Shown: positions 17,290-24,702 of the stretch, piece after piece
How positions within the stretch are numbered: position 1 is the stretch's first letter
How the letters are laid out: each line of letters begins with the position of its first letter
Assembly (NCBI RefSeq): GCF_024171485.1
Contig: NZ_JALJZX010000001.1
Span: 124,001 to 188,000 of the forward strand
DNA from: Chryseobacterium sp. HSC-36S06
GTDB lineage: Bacteria > Bacteroidota > Bacteroidia > Flavobacteriales > Weeksellaceae
Reading direction: 5' to 3'
Length of the DNA: 64,000 bases
The notes under the pieces: generated by a model
Seen by the model: only the letters and a program-made list of their open reading frames with translations
What the model was told of the DNA's origin: nothing
Databases searched by the model: none
Made by a program: the position numbers and the translations under genes

Positions 17290-18234
17290 ATGAAAATTTC
17301 CGTCATTATTCCTGTATACAATGCTGAAAAGTACGTTTCCCAAGCCGTGGAATCTGCTTTGCAGCTTGACGAAGTTTTCGAAATAATTCTGGTGGAAGAC
17401 CAATCGCCGGACAATGCTTTGGAGGTATGTGAAAAATTAGCGGAAAAACATGAACGCGTTAAACTTTTCCAGCATCCTGACAAGGGAAATCATGGCGCCG
17501 GAGCCAGCCGAAATTTAGGATTGGCAAAAGCGACAGGAGATTTTATTGCGTTTCTGGATGCTGACGATTATTATCTCCCGAACCGTTTTGATGCAGAAAA
17601 AGAACTTTTTAAAAACCAAGATGTTGATGGTGTTTACGGGGCTTTGGGCGTGCATTATTACACTAAAAAAGCCAAAGAACAGCATCATAAGATCTATGGT
17701 GACCGGCTTACTACGGTTTACAAAAAACATCCGCCAAAAGAGGTATTCCGCGGACAATTGGGAATGAACGGCAGTTTCGGACTTTTCAGTATTGACACGT
17801 TAACTCTAAGAACATCTTCGCTCGATAAGGTCAGCCCTATGATGAAAACTCACCTGAGGTTGCATCAGGACACAGAATTTCTGTTCAGGATTTCCTATTA
17901 TTTAGACTTGTATTCAGGTATTCTGGATCAGGCAGTGGCGGTGCGGGGTGTTCACGAAAACAACAGAATTACACAGGTTGATTCAAAGAAAATAAATCCG
18001 GCTTCAACACGAGTTTTACTCTGGCGCGAAGTGAACAGTTGGGCTCAAAATGAATCCACAATGCCTGCGGACATCAAGCTACATATAAAGCGGATGCACA
18101 GAAGTTGGGAAATTGCAAACGCTTCACCGTTAAAAAAATGGATGATGATTTTGAGGTATCTGATCACGGATTACAGAAGTATCCGCTCAGGACTCTATAA
18201 TATTAATTTCAGGAATAACCTTTTCTCAATTTAA
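17290..18234 (+). CDS. Family 2 glycosyltransferase, third paralog
   Basis: The 314-residue protein starts MKISVIIPVYNAEKYVSQAV, with LVEDQSPDNALEV replacing the usual DDGS signature and FLDADDYYLPNRFDAE as metal site. The DQSPD variant may change donor handling compared with the two sister enzymes. It ends convergently with the minus-strand methyltransferase; the two stop codons share TTAA at 18231-18234. Confidence 0.9.
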   Translation: MKISVIIPVYNAEKYVSQAVESALQLDEVFEIILVEDQSPDNALEVCEKLAEKHERVKLFQHPDKGNHGAGASRNLGLAKATGDFIAFLDADDYYLPNRFDAEKELFKNQDVDGVYGALGVHYYTKKAKEQHHKIYGDRLTTVYKKHPPKEVFRGQLGMNGSFGLFSIDTLTLRTSSLDKVSPMMKTHLRLHQDTEFLFRISYYLDLYSGILDQAVAVRGVHENNRITQVDSKKINPASTRVLLWREVNSWAQNESTMPADIKLHIKRMHRSWEIANASPLKKWMMILRYLITDYRSIRSGLYNINFRNNLFSI

Positions 18235-19004
18235 TTTTTTACAAAAACACCTACATATTTCCCTTCAAATTCTACAACAGTGGGTGAAATCGTATTGCGT
18301 GTACAGAAATCCTGAAACGCAGCGTTATCGCCGATATCATCGCTGATGAATACGCCGCCTTTTCTCAAATGTTGATACAGTTCACCATAAGCCCAGGTTC
18401 TTCCCTCATAACTTTTGTCGGAATCATAGTGGATGACATCTGCCTGATCTATTTCACCGAAAATCTTAGGCAAAGATTCTTTGTCAGCATGACGGAATAG
18501 TTTCCAGTGTTTATTTAATTGATCCGGAACGACAATACCTACATAACGGTCCCCATCCTGACTAAGATATGGCATATCCGAACTATACAGTGTTCCGTTT
18601 CTTTTCTGTAAAGAAAGCAATGCTGCTAATGAAGACCACCCGTAAGCTACGCCCGTTTCTACAACACTTTCAGCATTGGTAAATTCGCAGGCGTAATAAA
18701 TAAGTTCCAGAGCACCGGCTCCTCCCATTTTGATTGGGCACTCTTTCTCTCTCTTCGAAGCATCATGCAACTCTTCTGAGAATAGGTTTTGAAAGGTTTC
18801 GAATTTAATTCCGAAAAGTTGCTCCACTGCAGTTTCCTGATTTACTGCAAGTGACTGCGCCCATTCTGTGGTACGGGTTTTTCCGCGAAAAGCACTTTTT
18901 CTGTTGAATATATTTTTTATGATTTTCCTGCCCAGTTCAGGATAAAGATCTGGGCGTTTTATATAGCCCACCAGGGTTTTGGCAACTCGTTTTAATTCGC
19001 TCAC
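18231..19004 (-). CDS. Class I SAM-dependent methyltransferase (Methyltransf_24-like)
   Basis: The 257-residue protein has SAM motif I SVVETGVAYGWSSLAAL (about 115-131), then YSSDMPYL and the later VIHYDSDKSYEGRTWAY and GGVFISDDIGDN segments. These recall CmcI/TylF-like and Methyltransf_24 enzymes that use an acidic metal-associated site. It is the only minus-strand gene inside the polysaccharide cluster. The next plus-strand gene has its own promoter, so this insertion splits the cluster into two transcription units. Its target is unknown. Confidence 0.82.
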   Translation of the reverse strand: MSELKRVAKTLVGYIKRPDLYPELGRKIIKNIFNRKSAFRGKTRTTEWAQSLAVNQETAVEQLFGIKFETFQNLFSEELHDASKREKECPIKMGGAGALELIYYACEFTNAESVVETGVAYGWSSLAALLSLQKRNGTLYSSDMPYLSQDGDRYVGIVVPDQLNKHWKLFRHADKESLPKIFGEIDQADVIHYDSDKSYEGRTWAYGELYQHLRKGGVFISDDIGDNAAFQDFCTRNTISPTVVEFEGKYVGVFVKN

Positions 19005-19060
19005 TTATGTAGTTTTCTTCAACAAAAATAACTAAAAATCCGAAACATCCGGAAAACGGC

Positions 19061-19068
19061 TATATTTG
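19061..19068 (+). promoter_or_regulatory. -7 box for the second glycosyltransferase unit
   Basis: TATATTTG matches TAnnTTTG. It lies between the divergent methyltransferase (18231-19004) and the glycosyltransferase that starts at 19116. It rules against the GTG at 19068 as a start codon, because that codon overlaps the box. Confidence 0.6.
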
Positions 19069-19115
19069 TGTATGAAAGGATTAATGATATTGCTAATTTT
19101 TATACCCAGGTACTC

Positions 19116-19952
19116 ATGAAATTTTCTGTCCTTGTCGCCAATTATAACAACGGGAAATTTTTCCGCGACTGCTACCAGTCTATCCTCGCACAGACATACA
19201 GCGACTGGGAAGTGATTATTCTTGATGATAAATCAACCGACAATTCGCTACAGATCATACGCGGAATTATTGGCGATGATTCCCGTTTCCGGATCTATGA
19301 ACATCCCCAGAATGAAGGCGTAGGTGTCATCAAATCAAAACTTATTGAACTGGCTACAGGTGATATTTGTGGTTTTGTGGATCCAGATGATGCAATTCTG
19401 CCAAAAGCCATCGAAAATGCGGTCGCAGTATTCAAAAAAGATCCGAAAACGGTGCTCACGTATTCCCGGTTAATGAAATGCGATAAAGATCTTCAGCCTT
19501 TGCAGTCTTCTATATCTACAAAACAAATTGTGAACGGTGATCCTTATTTCTTTAACTGCCCCATTGTTGTAAATCATTTCGTGTGTTTCAGAAGGGATGT
19601 TTATCTTCGGACCGATAAGATAAATCCTGAATTACGAATTTCTGAAGATCAGGACCTTTACCTTAAAATGTATGAAAAAGGAAAGTTTAAATTCATTGAT
19701 GAAATTAATTATCTCTACCGCACCCATTCAGGAGGAATTTCTCAGAATGAAAACAAAAAAAAGTCCTACGGATTTTGGGCACAGGTGATTTGGAATGCGA
19801 TGCAGAGACGGGGCCTGAAAAAAATCAATAGAAAAGAGATTCCTGAAACTTATCGCAATGCTCAGGAAATCTTCGATCTGCTGAATTACCAGAATAATAT
19901 TCCGTTCCGGCTGATTAAAAAACTCAAAATCATTCTTCAAAATTTTGTATAA
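19116..19952 (+). CDS. Family 2 glycosyltransferase
   Basis: The protein of 278 residues starts MKFSVLVANYNNGKFF and shows ILDDKSTDNSLQII and GFVDPDDAILPKAI with the metal-binding DPDD at about residues 86-89. The reading frame extends to a GTG at 19068, but that codon overlaps a promoter -7 box, and the typical GT2 beta strand begins at the ATG at 19116. It heads a second plus-strand transcription unit running to about 22846, with 0-3 nt between genes. Confidence 0.87.
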   Translation: MKFSVLVANYNNGKFFRDCYQSILAQTYSDWEVIILDDKSTDNSLQIIRGIIGDDSRFRIYEHPQNEGVGVIKSKLIELATGDICGFVDPDDAILPKAIENAVAVFKKDPKTVLTYSRLMKCDKDLQPLQSSISTKQIVNGDPYFFNCPIVVNHFVCFRRDVYLRTDKINPELRISEDQDLYLKMYEKGKFKFIDEINYLYRTHSGGISQNENKKKSYGFWAQVIWNAMQRRGLKKINRKEIPETYRNAQEIFDLLNYQNNIPFRLIKKLKIILQNFV

Positions 19953-21113
19953 ATGATACCTGAGCAAAAAATTAAAATCCTCTTCCGCCACAGGTCCATG
20001 GAAATGGGCGGTGTTGAGAAAGTAATGCTAAGTGTTCTAAACAATCTGGATCCGAAAAAATTTGAGATGACCGTTCTCCTTAATCTCAATCAGGGTGAAC
20101 TTCGGAACGAATTCCCCGCAAATGTACGCAAAGTATTTCTTACAAAAGGAAAAGAGGACTTTTCTACAAACACGCTGCTGGCAAAAATTCAGCTTTTTAA
20201 AAGGAAAATAAAACTTAAGAAATTCAATAAACATCCGGAAGTTATCGATAAAGAAATCCTGAAGGATGAATTTGATGTTGAAATTGCGATGACCTACAAT
20301 GATTTCTCGGCAGTTTTAAATTCTACCAATAAAAAATCAAAAAAAATAGGCTGGTTTCATTCAGAGATCAATCTGCCGAAACTGCAGCCTTTGGTCCCTA
20401 AAATTCTGGAGCAGTTTCCTCAGTTCGATCACATGATTTACTGTTCAGAGAAAATCCGGACGATCATGCACGACATTTATCCAAAACTCGCATACCCACC
20501 GGAAAGTGTAATTATCAATGCTATTCCGACAGAGGAAATCCGGGAAAAGAGTCAAGAAAATATTGCCGACTTGCCATCTAAACCTGTTTTTGTTTCGGTC
20601 GGCCGGCTTCATACCAGGAAAGGCTACCATAAACTTATGGATGCGCATCATCAGCTTCTGAAAGAGGGTTTTCAGCATTCTGTAATGGTAATTGGCGACG
20701 GCGAGGAACTCACAAATCTTTTAGCACAACAGAAAAAACTTGGGGTTGAAAAAACTTTTGTTCTCGCAGGCAACAAAATGAATCCGTATCCCTACATGAA
20801 AAATGCAGATTTCTTTATCATGCCTTCAGAATCCGAAGCCTGGCCGCTGGTTTTGGCGGAAGCTTTAATTCTACAGAAACCCACCATCGCAACAGACACC
20901 GGCGATGTGGCTACAATGCTGGAACACTTCGAAACAGGTTATCTGATCAATTACAGAACTGAAGAAATTTTTGAGGCAATGAAAGTGTTTTTAACCAACG
21001 CTGAGCTTATCAAAAGCATTAATGATAATCTGAAAAACATCAGCGCTAAGTTCGATAACAACAAAATTTTTATGGCAATTGAAGAAATCATCCTTAATTT
21101 AGTAAAAAAATAA
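19953..21113 (+). CDS. Family 4 glycosyltransferase
   Basis: The 386-residue GT-B enzyme begins KILFRHRSMEMGGVEKVML, a donor-domain GG motif, and has FVSVGRLHTRKGYHKLMDAH as the start of the C-terminal Glycos_transf_1 domain (about 210). The retaining-enzyme motif region is MPSESEAWPLVLAEAL, an E-x7-E pattern, at about 288-303. It is paralogous to the gene at 21680. The start codon directly follows the preceding stop. Confidence 0.9.
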   Translation: MIPEQKIKILFRHRSMEMGGVEKVMLSVLNNLDPKKFEMTVLLNLNQGELRNEFPANVRKVFLTKGKEDFSTNTLLAKIQLFKRKIKLKKFNKHPEVIDKEILKDEFDVEIAMTYNDFSAVLNSTNKKSKKIGWFHSEINLPKLQPLVPKILEQFPQFDHMIYCSEKIRTIMHDIYPKLAYPPESVIINAIPTEEIREKSQENIADLPSKPVFVSVGRLHTRKGYHKLMDAHHQLLKEGFQHSVMVIGDGEELTNLLAQQKKLGVEKTFVLAGNKMNPYPYMKNADFFIMPSESEAWPLVLAEALILQKPTIATDTGDVATMLEHFETGYLINYRTEEIFEAMKVFLTNAELIKSINDNLKNISAKFDNNKIFMAIEEIILNLVKK

Positions 21114-21115
21114 AC

Positions 21116-21676
21116 ATGATTTTTCTGTACAGAATCATTCTCAAAATTCATACATCCTACCAATATTTTATCCAGCAGATTTATCTAAAAATATGTCTGG
21201 CAAAAGGACTTAAAGTAGGTAAAAATGTACGTTTTGTAGAGGTACCACAGTTCGGAACAGAACCCTTTCTTATCGAAATCGGAGACGAAACAACTTTCTC
21301 TAACAACGTTAGATTTGTAAATCACGACGGCGGGCAAAACGCACTGCATTTTTTCGAAAAATATAAAGATGTGAGGACTTTTGGGCGGATTAAAATCGGC
21401 AAACGCTGCCTAATCGGCGCAGACACCATTATTATGCCCGGAGTTGAAATGAAGGATAATTGTCTTTTAGGTGCAGGATCAATTTTAACAACTTCAATGC
21501 CTGCCGGAACGGTGTTCGCGGGCGTTCCGGCCAAATACATCTGTACACTGGAAGAATATGGCGACAAACTTTTGGCGAATAATGTAATGTATCCACGGGA
21601 ACTGGAACAAGACCGTCCTAGGCTTGAAGCGTATATTAAAAAAAATCTGCCTCATCATTACAAACCTGTAAAATAA
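21116..21676 (+). CDS. Left-handed beta-helix acyltransferase (LbH/NodL-like)
   Basis: The 186-residue protein has hexapeptide repeats from about residue 30, for example IGDETTFSNNV, IGKRCLIGADTIIMPGVEM and LLGAGSILTTSMPAGTVFAGVPAK, which ends in the usual GxPAK cap. A helical N-terminus and a basic C-terminal tail flank the helix. It probably O-acetylates a sugar during polysaccharide assembly. It sits between two GT4 genes, 2 nt after the first. Confidence 0.87.
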   Translation: MIFLYRIILKIHTSYQYFIQQIYLKICLAKGLKVGKNVRFVEVPQFGTEPFLIEIGDETTFSNNVRFVNHDGGQNALHFFEKYKDVRTFGRIKIGKRCLIGADTIIMPGVEMKDNCLLGAGSILTTSMPAGTVFAGVPAKYICTLEEYGDKLLANNVMYPRELEQDRPRLEAYIKKNLPHHYKPVK

Positions 21677-21679
21677 TAT

Positions 21680-22846
21680 ATGAAAAGTGAAAAGGGCAAA
21701 AAGAAAATCCTTATCCGGATCGGGTCGCTGCGGCATGGCGGAGCCGAAAAAGTTCTGGTCACTTTTCTGAAAAATCTGCCGCCCGACAAGTATGAAATCG
21801 ATCTTTTACTGAATTTGTACTCGGGGAAATATTTATCCGAGGTTCCTAACTGGATCAATGTTTTCTATCTAAACCGCGGCGAAATGATTACCACAAACCG
21901 GATTCAGGACATTCCTGTAAAAGCCTTCCGGGTCATTTATCAGTCACTATTGAAGAGATTTCCCGAAATCCTTTATTCAAAAATCCTGAAAGGAAAACAA
22001 TACGATATCGAATTTGCGGCAATTCATGGGATGCGCGATGAGATTTTATCTTCTCCTATAAAATCATCCAAAAAAATCATCTGGATTCATAATGACCTTA
22101 AAAAAACTGAGTTTAAAAACTATAATGATGAAGAACTCCGAAAGTTTTTTGGTTTCGATAAAATCATGGTGATTTCAGATAAAATTCAGCACGATTTCGA
22201 AAACATAGCAGTAAATCAATTAGAGAAAGACAGAATAGTAAGAATTTACAACCCTTTAGACACCAATGAAATCCTGCTTAAATCAACTGCTCAGGCAACC
22301 ACTTATTCATTCAATAAAACTCTTAAAACTTTCATTTCAGTAGGAACCGTTTTTCCGCAAAAGGGCTTCGACAGACTTTTAAAAGTGCATCAAAAACTCT
22401 TAAACGAAGGGCTTCATCATCACCTGCTGATCATCGGCGACGGATACGATTTTGAAAATATAAAAACCCTAAAAACGGAACTTGGACTTGATCAAACCGC
22501 CACCATGCTGGGATTTACAGATAATCCGTATCCGTATTTTAAAGAGGCTGATTTTTATATTTTAGGTTCCAGATATGAAGGATTCCCGACTGTTTTATTT
22601 GAAGCTATTGCACTTAAGAAACCCATTATTGCGACCGATGTTTCGGGCGTAAAAGAAATGCTTGCAGAGGGAAAACTAGGTTTAATCGTAGAAAATTCTG
22701 AAGAGGGAATTTATACAGGAATGAAAAAAGCACTCAACCAACCTGAAAGTTTTGAAGGTTACACTAAAGCATTAGAAACTTACACAATGCCCTTCAACCT
22801 TGAAAATTCAGTACAGAAAATCACGCATATAATTGATGAACTTTAA
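21680..22846 (+). CDS. Family 4 glycosyltransferase
   Basis: The 388-residue GT-B enzyme has an N-terminal RIGSLRHGGAEKVLVTFLKN motif, the C-terminal domain start FISVGTVFPQKGFDRLLKVH, and LGSRYEGFPTVLFEAIAL, the E-x7-E retaining motif. It resembles the GT4 gene at 19953 along its length, so the pair probably arose by duplication with an acyltransferase gene between them. The last gene of this unit before a possible new promoter at 22860. Confidence 0.9.
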   Translation: MKSEKGKKKILIRIGSLRHGGAEKVLVTFLKNLPPDKYEIDLLLNLYSGKYLSEVPNWINVFYLNRGEMITTNRIQDIPVKAFRVIYQSLLKRFPEILYSKILKGKQYDIEFAAIHGMRDEILSSPIKSSKKIIWIHNDLKKTEFKNYNDEELRKFFGFDKIMVISDKIQHDFENIAVNQLEKDRIVRIYNPLDTNEILLKSTAQATTYSFNKTLKTFISVGTVFPQKGFDRLLKVHQKLLNEGLHHHLLIIGDGYDFENIKTLKTELGLDQTATMLGFTDNPYPYFKEADFYILGSRYEGFPTVLFEAIALKKPIIATDVSGVKEMLAEGKLGLIVENSEEGIYTGMKKALNQPESFEGYTKALETYTMPFNLENSVQKITHIIDEL

Positions 22847-22859
22847 AGCAATTTTCACT

Positions 22860-22867
22860 TAACTTTG
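22860..22867 (+). promoter_or_regulatory. -7 box 4 nt before the acetyltransferase start
   Basis: TAACTTTG fits TAnnTTTG and is followed by four bases and the ATG at 22872. A TTG at 22833-22835 could be a -33 element with 24-nt spacing. The mRNA is predicted to be leaderless or nearly so. Confidence 0.5.
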
Positions 22868-22871
22868 CGAT

Positions 22872-23426
22872 ATGCCCAATTATACCACCATACAGAAAGA
22901 TTTTTACCGTGAGAGCGGAAAAATGCTGTCTTCTCCCGAAATCTGGGCAAAATGCATTAACCCCAATCTTCATTTTATCTATATTTTGAGGAAATGCCAG
23001 CAGTACAGAAAAAAATCTTTTTTAGGGGCGTTCTGGAGATTGGTTTTGCGTCATCACCAGATCAAATATGGTTTCCAAATTTATCCCGAAACACAGATTG
23101 GCGAGGGCTTTTATCTTGGACACTGGGGCGCCCTCGTCATCAATCCGAAAGCTAAAATCGGCAGAAACTGCAACATTGCGCAGGGCGTAACAATCGCTCA
23201 GGCGAACCGTGGAAAAACTGAAGGAGTTCCGGAAATCGGTGATGAAGTTTGGATAGGACCGAACGCTGTAATCGTGGGAAACATCAAAATCGGTAATAAT
23301 GTGCTGATTGCTCCCAACGCTTATGTAAACTTCGATGTTCCTGAAAATTCAGTCGTAATCGGAAATCCCGCACAAATCACCACAAACCTAAATGCAACAC
23401 AAGGCTATATTAATCACAAAATTTAA
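22872..23426 (+). CDS. Serine O-acetyltransferase-like LbH acetyltransferase
   Basis: The 184-residue protein has an alpha-helical N-terminus and a left-handed beta-helix with hexapeptides such as IGEGFYLGHWGALVINPKA, IGRNCNIAQGVTIAQ and IGDEVWIGPNAVIVGNIKIG. The catalytic histidine is likely the GH at about residue 80. Sequence type resembles CysE and the WcaB/EpsC-like acetyltransferases of capsule clusters. Its position at the end of the polysaccharide cluster favours sugar acetylation over cysteine biosynthesis, but CysE activity cannot be excluded. Confidence 0.82.
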   Translation: MPNYTTIQKDFYRESGKMLSSPEIWAKCINPNLHFIYILRKCQQYRKKSFLGAFWRLVLRHHQIKYGFQIYPETQIGEGFYLGHWGALVINPKAKIGRNCNIAQGVTIAQANRGKTEGVPEIGDEVWIGPNAVIVGNIKIGNNVLIAPNAYVNFDVPENSVVIGNPAQITTNLNATQGYINHKI

Positions 23427-23470
23427 TATTAAATTTTTGTTAAATACTGGTTTTTTTAATTCTTAACATC

Positions 23471-23478
23471 TATTTTTG
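23471..23478 (+). promoter_or_regulatory. -7 box upstream of the carbonic anhydrase operon
   Basis: TATTTTTG matches TAnnTTTG and lies 76 nt before the ATG of the first carbonic anhydrase gene. The resulting leader of about 70 nt is unusually long for this window. Confidence 0.45.
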
Positions 23479-23554
23479 CATTATTGATTTAGTCTATTGA
23501 ATTAGAGAACAACTTATGCGAAATAATATAATTAAACGCTAAACAGTTATTTTT

Positions 23555-24235
23555 ATGAAAAAATCGTACGAAGTTATTTTCGACAACAATAAAAAATGGG
23601 TGGAGTCAAAACTCGCTGAAGACAAAGACTTTTTCAAAACCCTATCTGCATCACAAACTCCTGATTATCTTTATATTGGATGTTCAGACAGCCGTGTTTC
23701 CGCCGAGGAAATGATGGGTTTAAAACCCGGAGAAGTATTTGTAACCCGAAACGTTGCAAACGTTGTAAACACGCTGGACATGAGCGCTACAGCTGTGATT
23801 CAGTACGCCGTTGAACACCTGAAAGTGAAACACATCATCGTTTGTGGACACTATGGATGTGGCGGTGTAAAAGCAGCGATGACGCCTCAGGATCTTGGAC
23901 TGATGAACCCATGGCTCAGAAATATACGGGATGTTTACAGACTGCATCAGGCTGAATTGGATGCAATTGAAGACGATCAGAAACGTTACGACCGCCTTGT
24001 AGAACTCAACGTTCAGGAACAGTGCATCAACGTTATTAAAATGGCTGTAGTTCAGGAACAGTATTTGGTCGATGAATATCCAATTGTTCACGGCTGGGTT
24101 TTCGATCTGAAAACAGGAAAGATCATCGATCTGGAAATTGATTTTGAAAGTATTCTGAAAGACATTCAGAAGATTTACAATTTAACCAACTCAGAATGGG
24201 TAATGAGTCGCAAAAAAAATAAAAACCTCATCTGA
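23555..24235 (+). CDS. Beta-carbonic anhydrase
   Basis: The enzyme interconverts CO2 and bicarbonate. The zinc ligands are visible as C43 and D45-R47 in CSDSR and H99 with C102 in CGHYGCGG. At 226 residues it is normal for a plant-type beta enzyme, and there is no signal peptide, so it should be cytoplasmic. The next gene starts 5 nt downstream. A SulP transporter and a second beta-carbonic anhydrase follow, which points to bicarbonate supply for carboxylation or pH control. Confidence 0.93.
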   Translation: MKKSYEVIFDNNKKWVESKLAEDKDFFKTLSASQTPDYLYIGCSDSRVSAEEMMGLKPGEVFVTRNVANVVNTLDMSATAVIQYAVEHLKVKHIIVCGHYGCGGVKAAMTPQDLGLMNPWLRNIRDVYRLHQAELDAIEDDQKRYDRLVELNVQEQCINVIKMAVVQEQYLVDEYPIVHGWVFDLKTGKIIDLEIDFESILKDIQKIYNLTNSEWVMSRKKNKNLI

Positions 24236-24240
24236 TCAAT

Positions 24241-24534
24241 ATGAAACTTTGGAGCATCATAACATTGACGGTCTTTTTGAATTTCATGGCATTACCAACT
24301 ATTGCCACGTTTTTCAGTTGGGATTTGCCGGCGACTAATATGATTATTTCCGAAGAAGAAACCCAACACTCACCGCTGGTAATCAACGAAAAAACCATTC
24401 CGGAAACACTTAGTGTTCATGATTTCCTGAAGTTTTTCGAAAGAGATTTTTCAGCAAATTCATTTATCTGTGCAGATGATTCTGTACACCTCTCCCCTTT
24501 TCTTACCATATTTTCCCCGCCTCCCGAAGTTTAA
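24241..24534 (+). CDS. Small uncharacterised protein of the carbonic anhydrase/SulP module
   Basis: The 97-residue product has one hydrophobic N-terminal segment (about residues 3-25, MKLWSIITLTVFLNFMALP) followed by a polar domain with VHDFLKFFERDF and a C-terminus SPFLTIFSPPPEV. I recall similar proteins of unknown function in flavobacterial genomes, but cannot verify that here. It starts 5 nt after the carbonic anhydrase stop, so it is almost surely cotranscribed. It may be a membrane-anchored periplasmic protein or a secreted one. No function is assigned. Confidence 0.75.
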   Translation: MKLWSIITLTVFLNFMALPTIATFFSWDLPATNMIISEEETQHSPLVINEKTIPETLSVHDFLKFFERDFSANSFICADDSVHLSPFLTIFSPPPEV

Positions 24535-24630
24535 TTTTTATCGCTTTTAATGAACATTCCACACTTTTTTAAGTGCTGGCACATCGTTCTGCAACAAAAA
24601 TTAAATTTCAATCGCTGTAGTCACAAACTG

Positions 24631-24667
24631 TGTCCGGATATTTCCTGTGCGAAATTCCAAACGGACA
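24631..24667. other. Hairpin in the leader of the SulP gene
   Basis: TGTCCG at 24631-24636 pairs with CGGACA at 24662-24667, and the inner segments GATATTTC and GAAATTCC pair apart from one mismatch or bulge, around a CTGTGC loop at 24645-24650. No T-run follows, so it is not a classical terminator. It could regulate transcription or RNA stability between the small gene and SulP. Confidence 0.4.
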
Positions 24668-24702
24668 GATGTGGCTAAAAGACAGCACAATTTTTCAAAA
24701 AA

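Noticed and set aside
23415-23440. AT-rich palindrome after the acetyltransferase gene as a terminator
   Set aside because: It is all A and T, and weakly stable. Such palindromes are common by chance in AT-rich DNA.
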